In this document: piece after piece, positions 11,697 to 22,239 of the stretch
Numbering within the stretch: the stretch's first letter is position 1
How the letters are laid out: every line of letters begins with the position of its first letter
Assembly (NCBI RefSeq): GCF_002127325.2
Contig: NC_035446.2
Span: 155,550,629-155,614,628, forward strand
Direction: 5' to 3'
DNA length: 64,000 nt
Source of the DNA: Helianthus annuus
Taxonomy: Eukaryota; Streptophyta; Magnoliopsida; Asterales; Asteraceae
Position numbers and translations under genes: made by a program
The notes under the pieces: generated by a model
Databases searched by the model: none
What the model was told of the DNA's origin: nothing
The model's input: only the letters and a program-made list of their open reading frames with translations

Positions 11697-14600
11697 TGTC
11701 ACACCCCGATTTCCACGTGTCTCACCGGTGGGCCCGGTGGGGGATTACCGTGACGATGTTGGCAACAATATAGTCAAACCACACAATTATATAATGCACA
11801 GCGGAAGCATAATTTAAATATATAATTTCAACCTCTGATTGTAATATCAAAATGTATTACAGAAGTTGAATATCCACAGTGGATCGTAAATACAGATAAA
11901 GTATTGTTCCTTTAGATACTGCAATCAAGCTTGCGAGGCTTATCCCGACGCTAGGGAGCTAATACCAGCCAATTACGTTTAGGTACCTGCACTTAATCTT
12001 TTTGGGGAAAATACGTCAGTTTACACTGGTAAATACATTCAACTGACACACTTAAAAATGTTTATTAAAATTGATTTGAATGCACAAGGCACAAACTCTT
12101 TTATAACTTGGGAAAATTCATAATGATCTTGTGAACGTTTTACATGTTCTTTTATGCGTTCAGTAGCCCGGGTCGTGCCGGGTTAAAGATTTATAGACAC
12201 ACCACGTTTGCGTAAAACCGTAGTACAGAAACCAACGGCTACGTCTTTTAGTTTTAATGTCGACACTTTATACCGGGTGTACGCCTACACCGGGATGTCG
12301 ATGGTCGTGGCCATTTCGTAAAATGATGCCGAGGATATCCGGGACAACGGTCATTAAACCCCCCAAAGGCTTATAAGCAACAAAACTGTTTAAATGAGCC
12401 AATCATATTTAATCAATTAACCACCTAAGCGATGGAAGTATATAATGCTCAATCAAGCGGTATTAATATACCGTAACCCAAGCCCATATAGGGGAAATAA
12501 GTCAAAAGTATTTACCTTTGCAAGTATTAATCCTTATTTTAGATCAAGTCACCGATAGCTTTTACTGGGGCTCCTAATCTGGAACGAAGGTTTTAATTAA
12601 CCTCTTAGAATCCTAACGGTCCTTGTATTAGCCGTAGCTTAAACCGGTTGATTCCGATATATAGATATGGTTAATTCGCACGAAAAGGCGAAAACCGAGA
12701 ATGGAGTATGATTTGGACCCAACAAGTTCAGAGACTTGTTTTTATATGGGTCAATGGTTCATACTCTGGATTTTGGGGTTCAAATAGTATAATTTGACCC
12801 GTATCGGCTATTGCACGAAAACTAGTTCCATGAGCCGTACCGTGTGCGCAAATAGGCGAAACGGTTAACCATAAGAGTCCTACGCTTATTTCCTAAGTCA
12901 ATATGCCTTAAAAGTATTTTGGTATCAGTAGGATACCTTCCGTAATGCCCGTAACGAGTTTAAGTTAATATTATGCTCCGAAGGGGCTTTTCGGTCATTT
13001 TAAAGACTTAAAAAAAGACTTTTCGAGTTCTACAGGAAATCTGAGTTTCCCGAACAGCTTATAAAGCTCAAAACACTTTATTTATTATTTAAAACCAGTG
13101 GCAATTGGAATCGGGTCAAAAGACCTTGTAGAACTCCCGTTTTGGCCAAAAAGGGCATATTCGGTACTAACCGAACCGTAGCCATAACCGCAGGTTATGA
13201 GCAAGGTAAAAATTATTAAAAATCTTTAAAATTCCCAAAATATTATTTTACCACAGTGGGTAAAAGTTTTGGTGACGAAAACTTGGGTTAGATGGGCGTT
13301 ATGCTAATTGCGCCGTAAATTACAAAACTTTCTTAAAAGTGCGCCTTTTAGCATAACTCTCATTCTAGACCTCGGATTGACGTGAAATTTTAAGGACATG
13401 CTTATAATTTAATAAGCAAGGTCTTGGTCCGTTCACGTGTCCGAAATACTCGTTTTAATTTTAAAAGGCCGTTACGGTCAACTTTTAGGCGAATGACGGA
13501 AATGCGCTAAAGACTCGGATAACTCATGAACCGACCACAGAGGCTTATACCAACATGTGACCTGGTTCTAATAGAGTCCTAAGGTATATTTATACCTCAC
13601 TAAAACGGGTCAGAACTGAAGTCAAAGCAAAAGTCAAACTTTTGCGACTTTCGGCTCCGAACCGGTTCAATATAGCAAATGGTCGATTCAAACGAGCGCA
13701 AACAAGTTTATATACTTATTATCATGTTTTATGATTATCAAAACAGGTTCCATAACATATATCTTACAGATTATGCATAAATCGCCAAAATAGCTTTCTG
13801 TTGACTTTTTAACCGCACGTTTGACTCGATATTTGACATAGTTAGAGTGGTGATCAGGGGGAACCCTTTTAGAGGTTTAATACCCACATAAATACCAACT
13901 CAAAACTACTTTTGGTTCGTCATAAGACTGAACCATCACTGAGTTATTTTAAAGTCAAACCATACTTACGACGGTTTGGTTTTTAGCTAAATACTAAGCA
14001 TAAACTGAAGTATGAATGATCAAGGCAACTTACAGAAGTTAGGACTTGAATATGGAGCAGAGAAGAACACTTGGGAGCACTTAGAATGATCAGATGGAAG
14101 TTGTTTGAGTTGTGTGAATGTTGTAACTACAACATGGCTATTTATAGCCAAATGCCAAGCCATATTGATCATTGCAAGCACTACTATCAGACCAGAGGTG
14201 ATGGTAGGTGTCCCCTAAGTGTTATGGGTTGAGCATAGGGTGCCCATGCCCCATAATTATGTGCATGATCGTTCACAAGCTCCAAAAGTCAAGAAAACAC
14301 AATTTTTCTGCATCTGGGCACTTTACGCGGCCCGCATGGGAGTTCCATGCCATTTTAACGCGGGTCGCCTAAAGTTCAAGAATCAGACGCGAAATAGAGG
14401 AGGCTCGCGGCCCGCCTCAACTTATGTCTAAACCTTACGCGGGTCGCCTAAGGTTAAAATTTCAGGATTTTTAAATCTTTTTGTAATTATTACAGAATCT
14501 GGCCATTAATAACGAAATCTTTCGTAATGATTCGCCTGACCCTTCGGTTTTGAAGGGGTAACTTTGCGGTTTGGCCCTCGGTTATTTACCGATAGGGGCC

Positions 14601-15097
14601 TCGTGTTAATTACCCGCATTATTAAGTCCCCGGTTTATTTATTAATTATATTGGAAAGCCTTAACTTTCACTGTTGACGCTTTTAACCCTTCTTCTACGA
14701 ATTCGATCGTAACTTTCTCGTTTCATATCGAAACTTCGCGAAATTCATATATATTATTTTAGTGAGGGTATAATACCGTTACAAAGTCTTTGGGACGCTA
14801 AAGGGTCACTCAGAGGTATTATTAAACATGTTGACACAGTTAACCCCTGTAGTTTGTAATCTCTCACTTTCTTCCGCGTTTTATTTTTTTGTACGATCTA
14901 TAATTTATTCGTTTGAAGGTTTAAGCATTATTTAGGGATACTATACAGTATATTTACCCTTGTTGACATTTTATAACCCTCGAATTTATATACTTTCAAG
15001 GTTTGTCAAAATTAGTCCTTTATTTATTATAGATGCCACGTGTAAACAAATGACACGTGTTAACACATCATTGGACACCAAATTTCGAGGTGTTACA
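11697..15097 (-). mobile_element. 3' LTR of the inner element
   Basis: 3401 bp, TGTCACACCCC...GGTGTTACA as read on the + strand. Preceded by target duplication TTCAC and followed by the polypurine tract. In the element's own orientation it is the downstream LTR. Contains no ORF with recognisable product. Confidence 0.95.
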
Positions 15098-15112
15098 TCC
15101 TCACCCCCTTAA
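15098..15112 (-). promoter_or_regulatory. Polypurine tract of the inner element
   Basis: The - strand reads AAGGGGGTGAGGA directly before the LTR start, the standard plus-strand primer position. Confidence 0.8.
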
Positions 15113-15132
15113 AATAAATCTCGACCCGAGAT

Positions 15133-18100
15133 TTACTCAAATAAATAGGGGTATTTTTCTTTCATTGTAGCTTCGACTTCCCACGTATATTCAGGACCTC
15201 TACGAGCATCCCATTTGACTTTTACAATCGGTACGTGCTTTCTGCGAAGCTTCTTCACCTGTCGATCTTCAATCGACAATGGTTTTTCTATGAACTTTAA
15301 GCTCTCATCTATATGCACATCTGTGTGTGGAATCACCAACGATTCGTCGGCGAAGCACTTCTTGAGATTGCAGATGTGGAACACATTGTGAATTCCATTG
15401 AGCTCTTCAGGCAAGTTTAGTTTATAGGCAACTGATCCGACTCGTTCAATGACCTCAAAAGGCCCTATGTATCTCGGACTCAGCTTGCCCTTCTTGCCGA
15501 AACGCATCACCCCCTTCCAAGGTGATACTTTCAACAATACCTTTTCACCTACTTCAAAGTGAAAATCTTTACGCTTCGGGTCAGCGTAGCTTTTCTGCCT
15601 ATCTCGGGCAGCTTTGAGACGTTCCCGGATCTGGACAATCTTGTCTGTTGTCTGGAAAACAATCTCTGGTCCCGACAATTGGACCTCTCCTACTTCCGCC
15701 CAACAAACAGGCGATCTACATTTCCTACCATATAATGCCTCAAAAGGCGCAGCCTTTATGCTGGTGTGGTAGCTATTATTGTAGGAGAATTCAATCAGGG
15801 GTAGGTTCTTATCCCAGTTACCACCTAGATCGATCGCACATGCACGAAGCATGTCTTCTAGCGTTTGGATAGTACGCTCACTTTGACCGTCCGTCTGTGG
15901 ATGGTAAGCCGTACTAAAGTTTAAACGCGTGCCCAAAGATTGCTGGAAACTCTTCCAGAAGTGAGATGTGTATCTAGTATCCCTGTCGGAGATAATAGAC
16001 ACAGGTATGCCGTGCAAGGCTACAATCTTATCAACATAAAGTTGGGCTAACATATCGGAGCTATACGTCTCCTTGATGGGTAGAAAATGAGCTGATTTAG
16101 TCAGCCTATCGACTATGACCCATATTGTATCATTTCCTTTCCTGGTCTTGGGTAACTTGGTTATGAAGTCCATAGTTACACATTCCCACTTCCACTCGGG
16201 AAGTTCAGGCTGTTGTAGCAAGCCAGACGGCTTTTGGTGCTCGGCTTTGACTTGAGCACAAGTCAAGCACTTTGCTACATGGGCGGCTACAGACTTTTTC
16301 AAGCCTATCCACCAATAATTTGCCTTTAAGTCTTGGTACATTTTATCTGCACCCGGATGGACTGAGTATCTGGAACTATGGGCTTCCTGGAGAACAACAT
16401 CTCGTAGTCCTCCATAAATCGGAACCCATATACGTCCGTTCAGCCTCAAGATTCCATCCTTGCTAAGAGTCAACTGCTCTTCAGTTACTCCTAGCTTTTC
16501 ATTTGGATAATTAGCTTCCAACACAGCCTCTCGCTGTGCAGCCAAAATCCTTTCAATCAAATTATTTTTAACTTCAATGCTCTTGGCATTGATTCGAATG
16601 GGTTTTACCCTTTCTTTTCTGCTCAATGCATCGGCGACTACATTCGCCTTGCCGGGATGGTACCTGATTTCGCAGTCATAATCATTTAGGGTTTCCATCC
16701 AACGGCGTTGTCTCATGTTCAACTCCTTCTGGTTGAACAGGTGCTGGAGGCTTTTGTGATCAGAATAAACCACAAATTTAATGCCATAAAGGTAGTGCCT
16801 CCACAACTTAAGTGCAAATACAACGGCACCCAACTCCAAGTCGTGGGTGGTGTAATTCTTTTCATGCACCTTTAATTGCCTTGAAGCATAGGCAATCACC
16901 TTGCCCTTCTGCATAAGCACACACCCCATGCCTGTATGTGATGCATCGCAGTAAACCACGAATTCATCTGTACCCTCAGGTAAGGTCAACACAGGTGCGT
17001 TGCTTAGCTTTTGCTTCAGTATTTCGAAGGACTCTTGCTGCTTTGGGCCCCAGATGTACTTTTCTTTCTTCTTGGTCAAGGAAGTCAAGGGCGCAGCAAT
17101 CCTTGAAAAATTTTCAATAAATCTCCGGTAGTATCCTGCTAACCCCAGGAAGCTACGGATTTCGGTAGGCGTCTTTGGCTCTTGCCAGTTCATGACTGCC
17201 TCTACCTTAGCGGGATCCACTTGGATACCATGCTCACTCACAACGTGTCCTAAAAATTGAACCTCTCTTAGCCAGAATTCACATTTCGAGAATTTGGCGT
17301 AGAGTTTCTCACGCTGTAGTAATTCGAGAATGCAACGGAGGTGCTTCTCGTGGTCAGCTTGATTCTTGGAATAGATAAGGATATCGTCGATGAAGACTAT
17401 GACGAATTTGTCCAGGTACGGCTTGCAAACGCGATTCATGAGATCCATGAACGCAGCCGGTGCATTTGTGAGCCCAAAAGGCATCACAAGGAACTCGTAA
17501 TGACCATAGCGAGTCCTAAATGCAGTCTTGTGTACATCTTCATCTCTGACCCTTAGTTGATGATAACCCGACCTTAAGTCGATCTTGGAGAAGTAGCTTG
17601 CTCCTTGCAGCTGGTCGAACAGATCATCGATCCTTGGTAAAGGATATCTATTCTTTATGGTAACTTTATTCAGTTCTCTATAGTCAATGCACAGCCGCAT
17701 CGATCCGTCCTTCTTCTTTACAAATAGGACAGGAGCTCCCCAGGGAGATGAACTAGGTCTGATAAAACCTTTCGCCAGCAGTTCATCCAACTGGGTCCTC
17801 AGCTCTTTCATTTCCGTTGGCGCTAGTCTGTAAGGTGCTCTTGCTATCGGAGCTGCTCCAGGAATGATGTCAATTCTGAACTCCACTTGTCTATCTGGTG
17901 GCAAACCAGGTAGTTCTTCAGGAAAAACCTCGGGGTATTCAGAAATGACAGGAAGATCCTCGATCTTCGGCTTTGGTTCTTCAATTATCACCTGAGCCAT
18001 GTAAATTACACAGCCCCTGTTCAAACACCTTGAAGCTTTCAGCATAGATACGTCTTCGGGCAATCCGTAATGCGTATCTCCTCGAATGGTAAGAGATTCA

Positions 18101-19680
18101 CCACTCGGAGTCTTTAAGACTATCTGCCTTTTGCCGCAAATGATTTGGGCCTGGTTATGGGATAACCAGTCCATGCCTAGCACGATATCAAAACCCGCCA
18201 ATTTGAAGGGAAGTAGAGATAAAGGAAAAGAATGGTTCCTAATGGATATTTCACATCCTTCTAGAATAGTAGAGACGGTTTCTATCGTGCCGTCTGCTAA
18301 TTCTACTTTGTATTTCACGTCAAGGGTTTTGATTGGCATATTTAGTAGTTGGCAAAATTTCTGGTCTACAAAGGACTTATCAGCGCCAGAATCGAACAGT
18401 ACTCTTGCAAATATATTATTTACGAGAAAAGTACCTGTAAGCACATTGTCGTCCTTGACCGCTTCCTTTGCATCCAAGCGAAAAACTCTCGCATTCGACT
18501 TCTTCGTCTCTTCCGCCTTCTTGGCATACTTCGGGCAATTACTCTTTATGTGCCCCTTTTCATTACAATTATAGCAGGTTGCATCCTTTATCTTTTTGCA
18601 CTCCACTGTCTTATGATCCTTGGACTTGCATAGCCCACAGGGTGGAGTCCTTTGTTGCGACTGCGAACCAGACGCAAACCTACACTTCCCGGAGTGAGGT
18701 TTCTTGCAGACCTTGCAGTGGGGTCTTCCATCAGCTTGCCCCTCCTTCTTTGCCTCCGACCCTCTCTTGCCTTCACCGTTTCCACGGTGCTTTTTCCCGG
18801 ACTTTCGTGAGGTATCATCCTCACGCTTTCGCTTTTCAGCCTCCTTGCTCCTTTGTGCCCTCAGACGGACAGCATCAAGTGTAAGAGACAAGGAGAGGTC
18901 AGTAACTGACCTGAAGGTCGTTGGCCTAGAAGCCTTTACGCTGGCCTTGATTGCCGGCTCTAAGCCCCCAATGAATCGGGCAATCCTTCGTGGTTCTGGT
19001 GTCACAAGATATGGCACCAGGCGTGACATAGTGTTAAAACTTGTCAGATAAGCTTGACAATCCAGGTTTGTCATCACTAGTGAGACAAAATCAGCCTCAA
19101 TCTTTTCAACCTCGTGCTGAGGGCAGTAGTTTTCTTTTATGAGGGTAATAAACTCCCCCCATGACATTTTGTACAAGGCAGACTTACCTGAAGCCTGCAC
19201 CAGAGCTCTCCACCACGCCAGGGCCTCGCCCTTGAAAGACTGGGACACAAACTTAACCACGTCCCTCTCAGCGCACCCGCTGATGTCCACAATCGTGTCC
19301 ATCTCGTCCAGCCAGGTTATACAGTCAACCGCACCTTTCTCCCCTGTAAATTCACGGGGCTTACATGATACAAAGTATTTGTAGGTGCAACCCTTAGCAC
19401 TGGACGCATCAGTATATTCTCTATCGCGATGAACGCTGTGCTCAGTAGACGAATGCTTGTCGTCATCTTTCTTGGGTTCAGAGGGTGGTTTGGAGTGTGT
19501 CTTTGGTTTAGAGGGTGGTTTTGACACAGATCTGCCTTGAGACTCAGTATGTTGACGATCAATCGCTGCCTGGACAGCATTGTTGATCAGAGCCTTCAGT
19601 TGGGCGCCTGTCATATGTACTGACGCATTGTCATAGTCATCTTCATTTGTGTGGCTGTTCTCTCCATTGGGATCCGCCAT
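15133..19680 (-). CDS. Intact gag-pol polyprotein of the inner chromovirus-like element
   Basis: 1515 aa single frame from ATG 19680. Order of parts, approximate residues: gag/capsid with a WW-containing segment (95-300); Lys-rich linker; zinc knuckle [14 protein letters not shown] (about 365-380), preceded by Cys-rich [12 protein letters not shown] and [14 protein letters not shown]; aspartic protease [11 protein letters not shown] (about 430); reverse transcriptase with [10 protein letters not shown] (about 760); RNase H starting [12 protein letters not shown] (about 905); integrase zinc domain H..H..CLTC (about 1090-1130); DDE core with [18 protein letters not shown] and GQSERTI (about 1165-1275); and a C-terminal chromodomain-like end ([20 protein letters not shown]). 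This order is that of chromoviruses, most like the Tekay/Del branch, which has long LTRs. All key residues are present, so it may be autonomous. Confidence 0.95.
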   Translation of the reverse strand: MADPNGENSHTNEDDYDNASVHMTGAQLKALINNAVQAAIDRQHTESQGRSVSKPPSKPKTHSKPPSEPKKDDDKHSSTEHSVHRDREYTDASSAKGCTYKYFVSCKPREFTGEKGAVDCITWLDEMDTIVDISGCAERDVVKFVSQSFKGEALAWWRALVQASGKSALYKMSWGEFITLIKENYCPQHEVEKIEADFVSLVMTNLDCQAYLTSFNTMSRLVPYLVTPEPRRIARFIGGLEPAIKASVKASRPTTFRSVTDLSLSLTLDAVRLRAQRSKEAEKRKREDDTSRKSGKKHRGNGEGKRGSEAKKEGQADGRPHCKVCKKPHSGKCRFASGSQSQQRTPPCGLCKSKDHKTVECKKIKDATCYNCNEKGHIKSNCPKYAKKAEETKKSNARVFRLDAKEAVKDDNVLTGTFLVNNIFARVLFDSGADKSFVDQKFCQLLNMPIKTLDVKYKVELADGTIETVSTILEGCEISIRNHSFPLSLLPFKLAGFDIVLGMDWLSHNQAQIICGKRQIVLKTPSGESLTIRGDTHYGLPEDVSMLKASRCLNRGCVIYMAQVIIEEPKPKIEDLPVISEYPEVFPEELPGLPPDRQVEFRIDIIPGAAPIARAPYRLAPTEMKELRTQLDELLAKGFIRPSSSPWGAPVLFVKKKDGSMRLCIDYRELNKVTIKNRYPLPRIDDLFDQLQGASYFSKIDLRSGYHQLRVRDEDVHKTAFRTRYGHYEFLVMPFGLTNAPAAFMDLMNRVCKPYLDKFVIVFIDDILIYSKNQADHEKHLRCILELLQREKLYAKFSKCEFWLREVQFLGHVVSEHGIQVDPAKVEAVMNWQEPKTPTEIRSFLGLAGYYRRFIENFSRIAAPLTSLTKKKEKYIWGPKQQESFEILKQKLSNAPVLTLPEGTDEFVVYCDASHTGMGCVLMQKGKVIAYASRQLKVHEKNYTTHDLELGAVVFALKLWRHYLYGIKFVVYSDHKSLQHLFNQKELNMRQRRWMETLNDYDCEIRYHPGKANVVADALSRKERVKPIRINAKSIEVKNNLIERILAAQREAVLEANYPNEKLGVTEEQLTLSKDGILRLNGRIWVPIYGGLRDVVLQEAHSSRYSVHPGADKMYQDLKANYWWIGLKKSVAAHVAKCLTCAQVKAEHQKPSGLLQQPELPEWKWECVTMDFITKLPKTRKGNDTIWVIVDRLTKSAHFLPIKETYSSDMLAQLYVDKIVALHGIPVSIISDRDTRYTSHFWKSFQQSLGTRLNFSTAYHPQTDGQSERTIQTLEDMLRACAIDLGGNWDKNLPLIEFSYNNSYHTSIKAAPFEALYGRKCRSPVCWAEVGEVQLSGPEIVFQTTDKIVQIRERLKAARDRQKSYADPKRKDFHFEVGEKVLLKVSPWKGVMRFGKKGKLSPRYIGPFEVIERVGSVAYKLNLPEELNGIHNVFHICNLKKCFADESLVIPHTDVHIDESLKFIEKPLSIEDRQVKKLRRKHVPIVKVKWDARRGPEYTWEVEATMKEKYPYLFE

Positions 19681-20854
19681 TGTAACTTGAATCTGTTACA
19701 GAAGATAACAAAATTTTAATTTAGGAGATTATTATGTGATTGTCTTTTATGACAATTTGTCAACCATGGTACAGAGACCATATTCGGTTAACTTATTATC
19801 TCATTACATTAAATATTAGGATTTGAATATATCCTATATTAACTATATAAATAGTACTGGCGGCATAAAGCCTAATCATGATGATGTTTTATAATATTAG
19901 CCGAGATTCCAGAGAATCAAAGGCATAGAGAGTTGAACCGTAGTTCTTTTATCTCTTTCTGACAGAGAGTCATAGACTACTACTGCCTTTTGTCTTATAA
20001 GACAATTATTATGGCCCATAGGCACTACACCTCTAATGGATGTCTTAATATGGTTGGCCCGTAGGCACTACATCACTAATGGATGTTTTGATAATATTGG
20101 CCCGTAGGCACTGCATCACTAATGGATGTTTTAATAATACTGGCCCGTAGGCATTGCATCACTAAATGGATGTCTTTATAATACTGGCCCGTAGGCATTG
20201 CATCACTAAATGGATGTCTTTATAGTACTGGCCCGTAGGCATTGCATCACTAAATGGATGTCTTTATAGTACTGGCCCGTAGGCATTGCATCACTAAATG
20301 GATGTCTTTATTATATTGATCACCTTCATTGGTGATTTAACCCACGATCTATATATCATTTAGTTGGGTTTGAAATCCTTTAAAGGATTATTGTATAAGA
20401 ATGACGTGCGTGATTTTAACGAATCACATCTGCCATGAATGTTAACATGCGTACAGAGGTTAACAGAGAATCAGAATCTTTTCAGCTAGGTCGTACCATC
20501 TTGACTGATCTTAAAAGACCCCAAGCTAGGTTTCACCTCCTTAAGATTCTTTATTAGGCAGATCAATATAAAAGGAATGGTTTTGATTTATTTTTTTATA
20601 TATATTAAAACAAAACTCATAACATACATTCCAAAATCTCAAATACAATTACATATTGCCCTAAACGGGTCTTTCAAATAATACATACCTCCAGAGAGGT
20701 TTTAAAATAAGTGACAAGTCCACGCAGGGACTAATATAAGATAGGTGTCCATGCAAGGACTAAAGATAAGTCCACGTAGGGACTGAAATACGATAAGTTG
20801 TCCACATAGGGACTTCTTTCAAAATAGAAATTACATTCGTACTACTATTAAGGG
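19681..20854 (-). other. Non-coding spacer of the inner element, rich in short hairpins
   Basis: About 1.17 kb between the additional ORF and gag with no ORF. It contains many perfect short inverted repeats: TTGTC/GACAA (19742), ATGGT/ACCAT (19766), AGGAT/ATCCT (19818), GATTC-CAGA-GAATC (19906), TTGTCT/AGACAA (19990), ATCACC/GGTGAT (20319), AATCC/GGATT (20376), TGATT/AATCA (20411), ACCTC-CAGA-GAGGT (20687), and four GTCC/GGAC hairpins (20716-20814). It also holds the tandem repeat at 20013-20317. It probably serves as the gag leader; whether gag is reached by splicing or by internal initiation is not visible. Confidence 0.7.
20013..20317 (-). repeat. Seven 43-44 bp tandem units in the inner element spacer
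   Basis: Units begin GGCCCGTAGGCA on the + strand and end GGATGTCTTTATA. On the element's sense strand six of the seven carry GCC-TACG-GGC, a UNCG-type tetraloop closed by a C-G pair, together with a CATC/GATG inverted repeat. The copies nearest 20013 are the most diverged. Confidence 0.85.
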
Positions 20855-22066
20855 CTAGTGGTCACGTTTCTTCTTTTTGCCCTTTAGTAGGTTCGCCAAG
20901 CCCTTGAGAAATCCTCGGTGGCTTTTCTTTTCTTCCTCGAACTCTCTCTCCACACGATCTAGTCGATGGAGTATTTCTTCCTGCTCAGGAGGAGAAAATC
21001 GTGGTTGTGGCGCTTGGTGCGGAACTGGAGGTCTGGGAGGTATTGGATACCCATGGGCTGAGTAGTCCGCTGGTCCCATGTTTCCATGTGCTCCGTCAGG
21101 GTAGCGCGCATTATATCTAGCCGACACCACATATGGGTCGCGCTCATAGCCGTAGTTGTATTGTGCTTGTGACGGTTCAAACGGGTTGTAAGCCGTTGGA
21201 CCTGTGTAAGCTGGTATGGGTTGGTCATACCCAAATGGTGGCGAATTTCGTGCAGTAGGCGCGGAGTTCGCTTCCTGTATAGGACTTGAAGGTCCTTCTT
21301 CTTGTAGCGGTGGATAGTGGCTACTACTAGAATGTCGAGGAGTGCTGAAGTGGTTACCCCCTCCTCCCCGTGTAGACATACGAGCATTGGTCCTCCTACG
21401 CCTCGGCGGATCAGGTATTACCGGTTGTGCCGGTGGCGGAGGTGGTGGCGTAACTGCCTCAAAGCGTGAATCCTCAGAGGGATCCTGTGGATGTCTCGGT
21501 TGTTGTGTCTGATGAGATGGTGTGTTGTACCACTCATGTCGGTCAAACAAGGCCATAAAGCTGTCTGGACCTTGATATTGTGGACCATGATATGAAGATC
21601 CATCAGATACTTCTATCGGATGCGTGGGCGTACCACGAGCTGGTTCAGTTGGATCCTCATCTTCCTCCATGGGATCTTCAGAAAAATGGTCTTGTGGACC
21701 TAGTGGAACAAATCCTGAAGGTTCCTGTATGTAGTCAGCCGGATTGAACTGAGCTACGTAGTATGGACTAGGGTCGTCATAATTCCGGTGAGAAACCGAA
21801 CGTTGTAGAGGTATGAAGGAAGGTTGTGGGTTGTTGGGATTATTTTCTGAATCTGGCCCAAAGGAGTGCCGGTAGGATGGCGTCGAGCTGTGCGAAGTGG
21901 AATGCCTCGCTGGTTCGTAAAGATCTCTTCGTCGTTGCGGCTCTTCGCTCCTTGTCATCGAAGGATGTCTTGTACCAGATGGTCCAGCTTCTTGATCGTG
22001 ATGTGTCATGATTTCTCCTCGGCCTCTTCGTCCCCTTCCTCTTCCTCGGAATATAACAGGTGGCAT
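20855..22066 (-). CDS. Additional ORF upstream of gag: Pro/Arg-rich protein with C-terminal coiled coil
   Basis: 403 aa from ATG 22066. An in-frame TTG at 22114 would extend it, but ATG is the more likely start. The N-terminus is an Arg/Gly-rich patch (FRGRGRGRRGRGE). The long middle is disordered, rich in Pro, Ser, Gln and Tyr (PPPPPPAQP). The end is a Glu/Arg coiled coil (EEILHRLDRVEREFEEEKK) followed by a Lys-rich tail (LLKGKKKKRDH). No enzyme motif, zinc finger or membrane segment. It starts 159 bp downstream of the primer site in the element's sense and is complete, which implies it is kept under constraint. The Arg/Gly and Lys patches suggest RNA or DNA binding; that is inference. Known extra ORFs of Ty3/gypsy elements are mainly from Ogre/Tat, not chromoviruses. 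Confidence 0.75.
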   Translation of the reverse strand: MPPVIFRGRGRGRRGRGEIMTHHDQEAGPSGTRHPSMTRSEEPQRRRDLYEPARHSTSHSSTPSYRHSFGPDSENNPNNPQPSFIPLQRSVSHRNYDDPSPYYVAQFNPADYIQEPSGFVPLGPQDHFSEDPMEEDEDPTEPARGTPTHPIEVSDGSSYHGPQYQGPDSFMALFDRHEWYNTPSHQTQQPRHPQDPSEDSRFEAVTPPPPPPAQPVIPDPPRRRRTNARMSTRGGGGNHFSTPRHSSSSHYPPLQEEGPSSPIQEANSAPTARNSPPFGYDQPIPAYTGPTAYNPFEPSQAQYNYGYERDPYVVSARYNARYPDGAHGNMGPADYSAHGYPIPPRPPVPHQAPQPRFSPPEQEEILHRLDRVEREFEEEKKSHRGFLKGLANLLKGKKKKRDH

Positions 22067-22224
22067 TTTCCTGCTCCAAAACTTATTAAAAATCAAATCG
22101 AAAAATAAAGACAAAAAGGAGTATTAATCCGAATTTGTCCTAAGTTCTTGTCTAGACTCAAGTATGTGCAATTGTGTCACTGAGATTAAACACATTAGGA
22201 TAGTGTTTAATTCACTCAATGTTG

Positions 22225-22236
22225 GCTCTGATACCA
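22225..22236 (-). promoter_or_regulatory. Primer-binding site for initiator Met tRNA (inner element)
   Basis: The - strand reads TGGTATCAGAGC, 3 bp from the LTR edge at 22240. It fixes the element on the - strand and marks the middle LTR copy as its 5' LTR. Confidence 0.95.
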
Positions 22237-22239
22237 ACC

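Noticed and set aside
18086..19384. Several + strand open frames of 80-160 aa over gag and protease, with copies at 26926-28224
   Set aside because: They are shadows of the GC-balanced gag-pol frame on the other strand.
20855..22114. Start of the extra ORF at 22114
   Set aside because: That codon is TTG; the first in-frame ATG is at 22066.
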